DNA of 16,125 nt from Ophiosphaerella korrae (Eukaryota; Ascomycota; Dothideomycetes; Pleosporales; Phaeosphaeriaceae). A program made the position numbers and the translations under genes. Positions 7,905 to 16,125 of the stretch are shown here, in pieces. The stretch lies in assembly GCA_028456385.1 (NCBI GenBank), contig JALNQF010000708.1, positions 1 through 16,125 of the forward strand. Reading direction: 5' to 3'. Each line of letters starts with the position of its first letter. Within the stretch, counting starts at the first letter, position 1. The notes under the pieces were generated by a model. It was not told the origin of the DNA, searched no databases, and worked only from the letters and a program-made list of their open reading frames with translations.

Positions 7905-9555
7905 CCCTACTCTATAATATAGTTATAGTCTAGTAGTAATTATACTAGGTATTTTTAGAGTTAAGCTAATTAGTTATTTTATTAAGAGAGTTATTTATTT
8001 ACTTTACTTACTTTAGCTATAAGCTTCTAGTTTTATTTATTTACTATATTAATTACGTTTTATATCTATATATTTATAACTACTAAGTATAATACTATTT
8101 TAGCTAAAGTAAACTCTTTAAGAAATAAGTAATTACTAAGTTTATTATCTTTAATTCTTTAGTATAAAGTTAGTAATAAAGTATAAATAAAAGTTATAGT
8201 TTAGTAAACTTAGTAAGTAATTTCTTAAGTTTATCTTAAAATATAAAGACTATTCCTTGTAGTAAGTCTTTATTAATTATAGTATTTAGTAGTAAATTAT
8301 CTTTTAGCTTTTCTAAGTTTTTTAGCTTAGGTATAAACTAGAGTAATAATACTTAGCTAATATTTAGTTAGGTATTATTAATTAAGTTATTTAATATAGT
8401 CTAGTTATTAAAAAAAACTTTAGTAACTAGTCTATACTTTAGAGAGCTACTTTAGTTAAAAAAAGTAAAGTCTATATCTAGGTTAAATTCTTTTATAATA
8501 AGTTAGTTAAAAGTAATTAAGTTTATTATAGAGCTATTAGCTAAAAAAGTACTTAGTACTTATTAGAGAATTATATTAGGTAAGAAATTTAGGTTACTAA
8601 GTAGTTTTAGCTAAATAAAAGATTTAAAGTCTATAGTAAGTTTCTAAGTCTATTTTTCTAGAGACTTAGTTCTAGTATATATTTTATAGATTTTTTATAG
8701 TATAGTAGCTTTAGAGTATTCTTTTAGTTTTTTACTAGATCTATAGTCTACTATTTATAATATATTTTTATTTTATAAGTATACTTAGTATAAGTAATAA
8801 AGAAGTTATAAGTTAGTATTATTTTAGATTAAGAGGCTAGCTTTTAAAGAAATAGAAGATTTTTTATATAACTAAGTTAAAGTATAATAAGCTATATTCT
8901 AGTAGTTATATACTATATTAGTATATTTAGCTATTAGTTTATAGAGATTAAGATCTTTAGTACTAACTAGTAAAAGTTTTAGTAAGGTTTAGAGTACTTT
9001 ATTACTTAGTTTTTATAAATTATACGCTAGTAATTTACGTAGGTTTAGAGGTCTTTTCTTTTTCTAGTACTACTACTTAGGCTTTATACCTAGTATAAGT
9101 ACGCCTTTACTTAAGTATATATAGTAAGTATAAGCTAAAGCTTTATAACTTATAAAGTAGTTAAACTACTTTTCTTAGTATATATTTTTTTTCTAGAATA
9201 TTAGTACTAGTACTAGTAAAAAAAAGAGTTCTAGAAACTTTAACTAGAACTATAATATAGTAAACTTAAGGGGCTACTTAGTATACTATAGCTAAGGTAA
9301 GATCTAATTCCTAGTAGTATAGTTCTTTTTAGCTAGCTAAGTTTAATTAAAAGTTAGCTATAATTAGCTATTTTATAGTAACTCTAGTATAAGTAAAAAA
9401 GCTACTAGTATAGTTTTAGGTTATAAAAAAGCTTATAGAAATAAAATATTTATAGAAATCTACTATTATATAAAGTAGACTTTATATAAGATAACTTAAT
9501 AAAGTAGTTTTAATAATTAACTAAAAAGAGTAAATAGTAGATAAAGCTATCTAAG
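7905..9555 (-). pseudogene. Degenerate minus-strand reading frame, unknown protein
   Basis: On the minus strand one frame (for example the CGT codon at 9037-9039) can be followed for roughly 1.6 kb with only TAA/TAG interruptions and no obvious frameshift, the same pattern as in the retroelement frames. Read with those stops as former Gln or Trp, the product would be about 500 residues. It would be rich in Gln, Asn, Ser, Lys and Leu, with many Leu codons of the CTA type that RIP makes from CCA Pro. It would therefore be low-complexity and probably disordered, with a basic patch (QKKKRPLNLRKLL-like) near 9030-9075. I recognise no transposase, reverse transcriptase or other domain. It could be a RIP-hit host gene copy or an accessory ORF of an unidentified repeat. 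Both ends are guesses. Confidence 0.4.
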
Positions 9556-9559
9556 TAAG

Positions 9560-9687
9560 TACTAGGTATATATACCTAGTAGCTTACTAAGTACTAACTA
9601 AAAGTAAAAAAGTAGTTAAATATTAGTAAGTTATAAACTTACTAATATTAGTATAAAAATAAAAGATATAAGAGATAACTCTCTTAT
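9560..9687. repeat. Cluster of three hairpins beside the unknown frame
   Basis: Three inverted repeats lie in tandem. The first is a perfect 22-bp palindrome at 9560-9581 (TACTAGG...CCTAGTA), with imperfect extension on both sides. The second has 14-bp arms at 9619-9632 and 9636-9649 around a 3-nt loop. The third has 8-bp arms at 9668-9675 and 9680-9687 around TAAC. They lie just upstream of the degenerate minus-strand frame. A+T-rich sequence makes short palindromes common, but three in 130 bp, one of 14-bp arms, is notable. The function is unknown. Confidence 0.6.
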
Positions 9688-9781
9688 ACTTCTATATGAT
9701 ACTTACTATATATTAGTAGTATATATTAATATATAGTTATTATATTTATCTAAGTTTTTTTTTTAGCTTCTTTAGCTAATC
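9688..9781. other. A+T-rich spacer before element 2
   Basis: Simple A+T-rich sequence with a T-run near 9755-9764. No gene or clear repeat was seen. The last five bases (TAATC, 9777-9781) are the expected position of the element 2 target duplication; the partner copy lies outside the window. Confidence 0.5.
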
Positions 9782-10207
9782 TATAATAGGGTTACCTATC
9801 GATAACTATAAGTAACTACTAAGGTATTAGTAGATTAAGAGTTAATAGTAAAGGTTTATATAGTAATCTACAATAACTATAAATAATAGAAGATATTTTG
9901 TAACTATCTTGTATTAGCGTTCTATAGTTAAAGGATTAAATTACTAATACTATCTTAAAAATATATATAGTTATAACTATATACTTCTACTAATCTATTT
10001 ATATAACTTTATAGATTACTTTAATCTATTTGTATATAATTATAGATTACTTTAATCTATCTATACGTAATTATAGATTACTATTATGTGTCCTAATTAT
10101 ATATAGTTTCCTAATTAAAGTTATTACTTTACTTGTCCTATATTTTGTTAGTATCTAAGTTAAGATTAATTAGTTCTATTTTAATTTCTCTTGTTTTATC
10201 TATAATA
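9782..10207 (-). repeat. 3' LTR of element 2
   Basis: A 426-bp LTR read from TATTATAG at 10207 down to CTATTATA at about 9782. It is related to the solo LTR at 2289-2746 along its whole length and more distantly to the element 1 LTRs; all share the GATAGTTACAAAATATCTTC block and the block ending in an AATCTACTAA motif. It is heavily RIP-mutated compared with the solo LTR, with most TG and CA sites gone. The left edge could be off by a few bases, since only one LTR is in the window. Confidence 0.88.
9992..10085. repeat. Three ~31-bp tandem units in the element 2 LTR
   Basis: Units start at 9992, 10023 and 10054 (31, 31 and 32 bp), each beginning AATCTAT and carrying TATAGATTACT near the end. 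The solo LTR has four related units. The one-unit difference explains the LTR length difference. Confidence 0.75.
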
Positions 10208-10222
10208 CTATTCTTTTCTCTT
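10208..10222 (-). other. Polypurine tract of element 2
   Basis: On the minus strand a purine-rich run (AAGAGAAAAGAATAG) abuts the 3' LTR start at 10207. Its position matches the element 1 tract at 7283-7296. Confidence 0.7.
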
Positions 10223-10868
10223 AGTAGGTTTTTATTACTCTTTTCTAGGGCTAATATTATTAAGCTAGTTTCTTTATTAATATTAAGCTCTTTGTTCTCT
10301 ATCTCTATACCTACTAAATCTACTCTACGTTGTCTTTAATTAGTAGATTGTATATTATATTATAGTATTAAAATATTTCTTTATTCTTATTATAAGTTAT
10401 CTAACTCTTTATTAGTCTATTTTTCTTTAAAATATAGTAAGGCTTATAAGGCGTATATTTAGGCTAACGCTTGTTCTTCTTATAATCTTTCTAGGGTATC
10501 TCTAGTAGAGTATAAGTTTATTAGACTTATTTACGTATCTATACTTAAGTATAATAAAGAGAGCTATTAACTACGCTTAAGATAAACTATTATTATAGAT
10601 TATAGAAGCTAAAAAGGAGTATAACTATATTCTAAGTATATAGGTAGAGAACTATACTCGCTTAATTTATCTTTATAAGATAAAAAAGCTTTAAATAATA
10701 AGAAGTCTATTATATAAGCTACTCTCTTAAAGTCTAAACTAGACTTTAAGTCTATAATATAGGCTACTTAGGTTCCTATTATATTAGGCGCGTTTAGTAC
10801 CTCTTTACCTATTGTTAATAATATAGGTCCTCTCTATTTACTACTAGGTGTTCTTAAGGATTTTAACT
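10208..10868 (-). pseudogene. Conserved coding-like segment after pol, unknown product (element 2)
   Basis: The counterpart of 6617-7296 in element 1. Its LTR-proximal half (about 10215-10530) reads as a Leu/Glu/Gln/Lys/Asn-rich helical sequence with TAA/TAG only, including LERL.EEQALA-, QALLCFKEK- and NKELNINKE-like stretches. Similarity to element 1 in the matching frame is clear. The pol-proximal half is more diverged and appears frameshifted relative to the LTR-proximal half. Keeping a coding pattern in two diverged copies argues that it was translated while the elements were active. The function is unknown. Confidence 0.55.
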
Positions 10869-10871
10869 TTA

Positions 10872-11022
10872 GAACTCTTCTAGTTTCTTAGAGTAATTAA
10901 GGTTATCTTCTAGTTCTTATATTTCTTCTTATAGTTACCCTTTTTTATTAGTACCTATCTATTCTACTAAATAGTAGTTTCTTCTATTATAGAACTAGTA
11001 TACTAGGATTTTCTTAACTTTT
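10872..11022 (-). other. Chromodomain of element 2
   Basis: Reads YYLVE, TAG, IGT..., then ELEDNLNYSKKLEEF. The TAG sits at the aromatic-cage Trp, as in element 1. It lies at the C-terminus of Pol, directly before the TAA at 10869-10871. Confidence 0.8.
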
Positions 11023-11059
11023 TATTTTTCTTATTCTTTATACGTATCTACTTTGTATA

Positions 11060-12180
11060 CTAGTAGTTCTACTTCTTGTAGTACTTTTTCTAGTAGTACT
11101 ACGTAGAATATTAGGTATATTCTTATTTTATCTAGTAGCTTTAGTTTAAATATAACTAGTGTAACTTTCTTTTTAATCTTATATAGTCCTATTTTAACGT
11201 AATCTAGTTTAGAGCTTAATTATTTACTTTTAATATTTCTTTATACTAACTATACTTTTTCTCTCTCTCTAAATTAGGGTCCTTCTTAGTATTTCTTATT
11301 ATAGTACTTTACTATTTAATCTTATAAGAATTCTATATCCTATTATAGTTAATTATATATCTTCTTAAGTCTATCTATAAAGTTTTCTTCTTTAAGAGAC
11401 TATAATACTTAGGTTTTTAGTATTCTATATATATTAGGGTTAAATCTATAGTTTATAAAGAAAAGTAATACTCTTATTACTATATTCTTTACGCTATTAT
11501 ATACTAGCTATACTATAGGTAATAACTATACCTTATTGTTCTAGTTATAGTTAAGGTAGTATCTTAAGTATTATTCTACTATCTAGTTTATACGTTCTAA
11601 TTATCTATCTATTTATAGGTAATATACTATTAACATTATATACTAGATTCTTAGTTGTACTAATATTATTTCCTATAGTTTTAATATAAATTGTATATCT
11701 CTATCTATAATAATCTTATCTAGAATACTATATTAGCTAATTATAGTTCCTAGAACCTAATATATAGTAACTTCTATCCTACTCTTTTCTTTATATAGTT
11801 AGAAGTATAAATTCTTTATAAGCTTATCTACTATTATTAGGATTCTATTATACTTAACTTCTAATATTAGGTCTTTAGACTTTAGTAGTTTTGTAATAAA
11901 GTCTATTATAATAACTCCTTATAGTTATTCTAGTATCTTAACTAGTTATAGTATATATAGTATATATCTATTATACTTATTTCTATAGTATTCTATATAT
12001 TCTTATAGTAGTTTAGTTACTAGTTATCTTACTCTTAGGATATAGTAGGTCTTTAAAAGTCTATCTAATATTTTATTAATACCTTAGTATCTATATACTA
12101 GTAGTTTATAAAATTATTATATAAACTCTCTTTATATTTTCCTTAGGATATATATTCTTCTATAGGCTTTTGCAAATCCT
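11060..12180 (-). other. Integrase of element 2
   Basis: Catalytic residues are in place: DFITKL with Asp at 11901-11903, IDRD with Asp at 11703-11705, and Glu at 11595-11597 in a QLERINQ-like box. Spacing is D-x65-D-x35-E. Unlike in element 1 the catalytic Glu codon survives as GAA. The N-terminal zinc-site region lies at about 12000-12120. Many TAA/TAG codons prevent translation. Confidence 0.85.
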
Positions 12181-12279
12181 TCTTAGATTTTAAGTTTTTT
12201 TATTTCTTTAGAGGCTTTTTCTATTTCTTCTTAAATCTATTTATCTAGCTCGCTACTCTTTCTTTCGAGTGTTATAGCT

Positions 12280-12295
12280 ATCTTAGGTATTAGCT
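12280..12295 (-). other. Deletion junction removing RNase H in element 2
   Basis: At about 12287/12288 the sequence jumps from the end of the RT region (equivalent to 4531 in element 1) to a point before the integrase (equivalent to 5195). About 663 bp, or 221 codons, are missing. The ends in element 1 read ACACTAAAA and ATACCTAAAA, so a short microhomology sits at the breakpoints. The reading frame is preserved exactly. Confidence 0.8.
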
Positions 12296-12329
12296 ATTCT
12301 TAGATTGCGTTAATCTTGTTTAAGTTAAT

Positions 12330-13120
12330 CCTAATCTTTTATAGTTCTATAATAAATCTAAGGAAATCTATTTCTTTTATATAGAATTCGTATTTTCTTA
12401 TTTTAAAAAATAGTTTACTTTCTACTAGCCTTTTTAATACTTTATATATATACTATATATATTCTTCCTCTATTTCTAAGAATATAAAGATGTTGTCTAG
12501 ATATATAAATATAAATATATCTAAGTATTCTCTTAATACTATATTAATTCTTTCTTAGAACGCTACGAGTACGTTTATTAGCCTAAATAGTATAACTAAG
12601 TATTTATATAGTCTCTACTACGTTCTAAATATAGTTTTCTATTTATCTCTTTTCTTAATTCTAATCTAGTAGTAGGCGTTTTATATATCTAGTTTTATAA
12701 AGATTTAAGCTTTTTATAGTTTATCTTATATCTTATCTATATATAGTAAAAGATACTAGTTCTTACTTATAATTATATTTGTTTTTCTAAAGTCTATATA
12801 AAGTTATTTTTTATCTATTTTCTTTTTATCTATAAATATAAGTCTATATACTACTAAGGATTTAGATTATTATATCTATCTTTTCTTAACTATATTTTAT
12901 ATAAATACTCGTTTAAACTTAGATTCTTTTTCTATTTTCTTATAGACTAAGCTCTATCTTATATTTTTCTCTTCTTCTAGTTTTATTACTAAATCCTACA
13001 GTTAATATTCTAGAAAGTAATTATCTAGTTTAGTAAGTTATCTCTCCTATTTTTTATATTCTTCTAGGAACTATCCTTTATATATAGTTATGTTAGCTTT
13101 TAATATATCTTTCTTAAGGT
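12330..13120 (-). other. Reverse transcriptase domain of element 2
   Basis: The active site at 12492-12503 reads YLDN for YLDD, with the same RIP-type Asp-to-Asn change as element 1. Surrounding blocks (IFIFIYLDNIFIFLE, and upstream KLDI, VDFRK-like) align with element 1 along the domain. The C-terminal end is cut by the RNase H deletion. Confidence 0.85.
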
Positions 13121-13273
13121 AACTAATTTTTTTTATTTTCTAATTAATCTTTAGGTTTATTATTTATAACTATAGTATACCTAATTTTACGTCTTATTTA
13201 TTATTAATTAATATTAAATCTATAACTATATTCTTAATTTCTAGTCCTTCTAACTTTAATATTAAAGGTATTA

Positions 13274-13698
13274 ATATATTCTATTAGCGAAGTAGCTATA
13301 TTACCGAGATAGCTACTCTAAAATATACTAAAAAATCGAAAATTTAACATCTAATATCTTAACAACTATACTATAATAACTTCTAAAAATTTAATAGATT
13401 AAAGATTATATATAAAGTAGTAATCTATAAAATTTTTAGAACGTGTAGCCTAGTTTATTTAATATTATTAATAAAAAAGTGTTTTTTACTATAGAAAATT
13501 TTACTATCTTAAGAACTACTAGGCTATACGCTTTAAAAATTTTATAGATTACTACTATATATATAATCTTTAATCTATTAAATTTTTAGAAGTTATTATA
13601 GTATAGTTGTTAAGATATTAGATATTAAATTTTCGATTTTTTAGTGTATTTTAGAGTAGCCGTCTTAGTAATATAGCTGCTTCGCTAATAGAATACGT
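13274..13698. mobile_element. MITE with 181-bp terminal inverted repeats, TA target duplication
   Basis: A 425-bp non-coding element in pol of element 2. Arms 13274-13454 and 13518-13698 are inverted copies with about 13 differences, nearly all transitions, and enclose 63 nt. It is flanked by TA at 13272-13273 and 13699-13700. Element 1 supplies the empty site: TTTAAAA-TA-GTTCTC at about 3539-3553, with equal 27-nt distances to the next shared block. The right TIR starts ACGTATTCTATTAG on the minus strand; the left end has the RIP-altered ATATATTC. A TA duplication points to Tc1/mariner-type mobilisation. It is too short to encode a transposase. TIRs this long make it almost a single hairpin. 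Confidence 0.88.
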
Positions 13699-13700
13699 TA

Positions 13701-13860
13701 TTTTAAACTTAATAAGTTCCTAAAATAGTTTTCCTTTAATTATACTTAGTTATTAAGAGTACTTCTTTATTATATAACGTATTCCTTATTCTTCTATAAA
13801 CTTCTTAGATATAAAGTTCCTTATAGCTCTACTATTAATTATTAATTATACTTTCTCTTT
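13701..13860 (-). other. Protease domain of element 2, cut by the MITE
   Basis: The active-site loop reads I-N-S-R-A at 13825-13839, followed by IRNFI. Asp-to-Asn and Gly-to-Arg are the same RIP changes as in element 1. The domain is interrupted about 125 bp downstream by the MITE and continues from about 13271 leftward. Confidence 0.75.
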
Positions 13861-14860
13861 TTAGTACGTTCTATTTTTTAGAACGTGTAGGCCTATTATA
13901 CTTTCTAGCTTTTTCTACTTAGGTCTTTCTTTAAATTATCTATTTTTCTAGGGCTATTATCTTGTTTTACATTTATAATTCTTATATTTTAGATATTTAT
14001 TATATATATACTTATACTATAGACTTTCTTTAACGTATTCTTTAAATAACTTAGGTCTTAGTCTAATTAATATATATTCCTTATTAGGTATTTAAATTAT
14101 TTTCTAACCTTTAATTTCTTTCTTTTAGATTACTCTAGTAAAATTATATTCTTTTTCTTATTTTAGCTATATATAGTTTTATACTTTTTCTTCTCTATAT
14201 AAGTATTAATTTATATTTAAGTATAATACCTATGTAATTTCTAGATATACTCGATATTCTAGGTCTATTCTCTTATCGTCCCCTACCTAGTACTTATCTA
14301 TACTAAGTCTTGTTATTATTAAGATATATTATATTACTAGTACTTATAGTATATAGGCTTTATTAATCTATTATATCTTTTTTATAAAGTACTACTACTC
14401 TCTCTATATAAGTATTCTTCTTACTACTACTATATATTATTTTATCTATTACTAAAATATTATAAACTTTATTTCTTTAGAATTATATTCTTTCTAGTCT
14501 TTATACGCTTCTTCTATACTTATAACTAGTAAGTATTTCTAAATATACTTCTAGTCTTTATTTTATTCTACTATATTTAATATTATATAGCTATTATAGC
14601 TATATATATTTAACTTAGTATACTATATATCTCTTATATTAATTTATCTTTTACTTTCTTATAGTTCTTTAGAGAAAACTATAGTAGTTTCTATATCTAG
14701 TACTAGTTCTTTAGCCTAGATTAATAGGGTCTAGGGCTCTTTCCTTTCTAAATCTTCTATTAGTAAGTCTATTATATAAGCTATTTCTTCTAGCTATACT
14801 TTTATTCTACTTTCTTTTATTACTACTACTTTATACTTTTATAAAAACTATACTACTCTC

Positions 14861-16112
14861 TACTTACTAAAAAGATATATAAAGTAGTTATTATTATAAT
14901 AAAAGGTTTAATAGAGTATTACGTATTATACTTCTTTACTTCTAGCTACTTTCTCTTAAGGTTTAGCTTATACTTTAGGTACTTCTTTTCTATTCTTAGT
15001 TATTTTTAACTAAGTTTCTTTATCCTTTTTAGGATCTTTACTTCTATAATCTTTTATAAAGTATCTTAGTTTCTTATATTTATAGTATACTATATCTTTT
15101 TTTAATTTTAACTAGTAGTTCTCTATATAGTAACCTAATTTACTATAATTAAAGTACGTAAAGTCTTTATTCTTTTTCTTCTTTCTATCTTTATTAGTAT
15201 TATAGATTATAAAGTATCTCTTATTATAGTTTTAAGTAGATCTTCTATACTTATTTTTCTTCTATTCTTAAAGATTATTATTAATTTATATTACTTATTA
15301 TTTTAAAGCTTCTAGTATTCTTAGCTTTTCTATATAGATTATTTTATATTATATCTTTTTATTTAGTTTTTACTTAAATTATAATATTAGAAATAGCTTA
15401 TTTTATTCTATATTTTATAATAGTTATTTAACCTATAATATATATTTAAGAATACTCTTATTTTATATAAGCTTCTTTAGCTTTTCTTTAGCTTATTAGG
15501 TAATATCTATATCTCTAAATACTACTCTTATTTATATAGTAAAGTATTTATAACTTCTAAAGATAGCTTTTATTTTATCTTTCTAGTTTATTAAGGTATA
15601 TATTATATAGTCTATCTAGTAAGGTTTAAACTATTTTATTATATTTCCTTTAAGATATATTCTAATATATATTACTTTCTTATCTTCTCTATTAAAGTAT
15701 AGTACTTATATATTAATATAAAGTTATACTAATACTATAAAAGGTCTTAGATTCTCTCTTATTCTATTAAACTTCTTAAGTATAAGTATTTTTAGTAGTT
15801 TCTTTATCGCACTTATTTCTAGTTATTAAGTAATTAGTTTTATTTAGTTTTATCTTTCTATAATAGCTTTAATCTATACTCTATTTTATTTTAAATAGTC
15901 TTGTAATTCTTTTCTTCTACTTTTCTAAGGCGTTAATTACTAGCTTTATATCTTCTTTCTTTATAATTAAGTTATTTATATATTCTCTAATTACTCTCTA
16001 TATATTATTATCTAACTTATAACTACTTATAAGTACTTTAGCTACTTTAGTTAAACTTTCTACTATTATATTAGCTAGACTATATACTACTTACGCTTTA
16101 CTTCTTATAATA
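14861..16112 (-). pseudogene. gag: Gag region of element 2, RIP-degraded
   Basis: The minus-strand counterpart of 675-1839. It has the same pattern of TAA/TAG interruptions, the same Retrotrans_gag-like core, and two zinc knuckles at 15115-15156 and 15046-15087. The frame continues into pol without a shift, unlike element 1. The start would lie at about 16050-16110; an ATA near there could be a mutated ATG, but the start is not resolved. The end of the window cuts the leader. Confidence 0.82.
15046..15156 (-). other. Two Gag zinc knuckles of element 2, ligands lost
   Basis: CX2CX4HX4C spacing at 15156-15115 (YFNYSKLGYYIENY) and 15087-15046 (YYKYKKLRYFIKDY), with every Cys and His as Tyr. Both match element 1 in position and in the type of change. 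Confidence 0.88.
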
Positions 16113-16125
16113 ACTAAATTAGTAA

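Larger units (their letters stand above)
10869..14860 (-). pseudogene. pol: Pol region of element 2, lacking RNase H and carrying a MITE
   Basis: Polyprotein remains on the minus strand. Landmarks: protease at 13825-13839, RT active site at 12492-12503, integrase acidic residues at 11901-11903, 11703-11705 and 11595-11597, chromodomain at about 10872-11022, TAA at 10869-10871. All are in one frame once the 427-bp MITE insertion is subtracted. The distance from the RT active site to the first integrase Asp is about 600 bp, against 1,266 bp in element 1; the missing part is the RNase H region. In-frame TAA/TAG interrupt it throughout. The N-terminal linker (about 14505-14860) matches 1840-2288 and preserves the empty target site of the solo LTR. 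Confidence 0.9.
9782..16125 (-). mobile_element. Element 2: RIP-degraded Ty3/Gypsy chromovirus on the minus strand, 5' LTR outside the window
   Basis: This is a relative of element 1 read right to left: leader (window end), Gag, protease, RT, integrase, chromodomain, extra segment, polypurine tract, 3' LTR. Domain order, spacing and even individual RIP changes match element 1. Two structural differences stand out: a 425-bp MITE inserted in pol, and an in-frame loss of about 660 bp covering RNase H. After removing the MITE, all landmarks from the Gag zinc knuckles (15154) to the stop after the chromodomain (10869) fall in a single frame. The rightmost bases match element 1 position 661, so the 5' LTR should begin within a few bases past the window. 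Confidence 0.93.

Noticed and set aside
7905..9555. A Tc1/mariner or Fot1/pogo transposase
   Set aside because: I looked for DDE-type and helix-turn-helix blocks on the minus strand and found none. The frame is low-complexity throughout.
10133..10339. An open 68-codon frame on the plus strand
   Set aside because: It straddles the element 2 LTR edge and polypurine tract, antisense to the element, and its hydrophobic Leu/Ser/Ile content reflects base composition only.

Overview
The window is a block of A+T-rich, gene-poor DNA built almost entirely from dead transposable elements. It looks like filamentous ascomycete (Pezizomycotina) chromatin that has been through repeat-induced point mutation (RIP). 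The signs are direct. CpA and TpG are strongly depleted and TpA is everywhere. Every coding frame is riddled with TAA and TAG but almost no TGA, as expected when CAA/CAG and TGG codons mutate. Conserved Cys and His codons of known domains read as Tyr. The two LTRs of one element differ at about 29 of 427 sites by hand alignment, all of them transitions, with no indel. No intact protein gene, tRNA or rRNA was found, and the species cannot be named from this sequence.

Layout. 1-226: A+T-rich flank. 227-7728: a full-length Ty3/Gypsy chromovirus on the + strand ('element 1'), with 427-bp LTRs at 232-658 and 7297-7723 and a perfect 5-bp target duplication (TATAT). Its internal order is Gag with two zinc knuckles, protease, reverse transcriptase, RNase H, integrase, chromodomain, then a further conserved coding-like stretch before the 3' LTR. 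A solo LTR in the opposite orientation (2289-2746, target duplication TATAA) interrupts pol and is much less RIP-mutated than its host. 7729-9781: a stretch between the elements with a microsatellite/inverted repeat, a degenerate minus-strand reading frame of unknown identity, and a cluster of hairpins. 9782-16125: 'element 2', a relative of element 1 on the minus strand that lacks only its 5' LTR, which would lie just past the window end. It has lost the RNase H domain by an in-frame deletion and carries a 425-bp MITE with 181-bp terminal inverted repeats and a TA target duplication.

The two elements are arranged tail to tail and each gives an 'empty site' for the insertion in the other, so both nested insertions are defined to the base. 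Comparing them suggests that the family encodes one continuous Gag-Pol frame of roughly 1,800 codons, that element 1 carries a 1-nt expansion in an A-run at the gag/pol junction, and that a coiled-coil-like extension follows the chromodomain in both. The solo LTR resembles the element 2 LTR (shared 5' end, and a ~31-bp tandem unit present 4 times against 3), so an element of that subfamily jumped into element 1, apparently after element 1 had been mutated.
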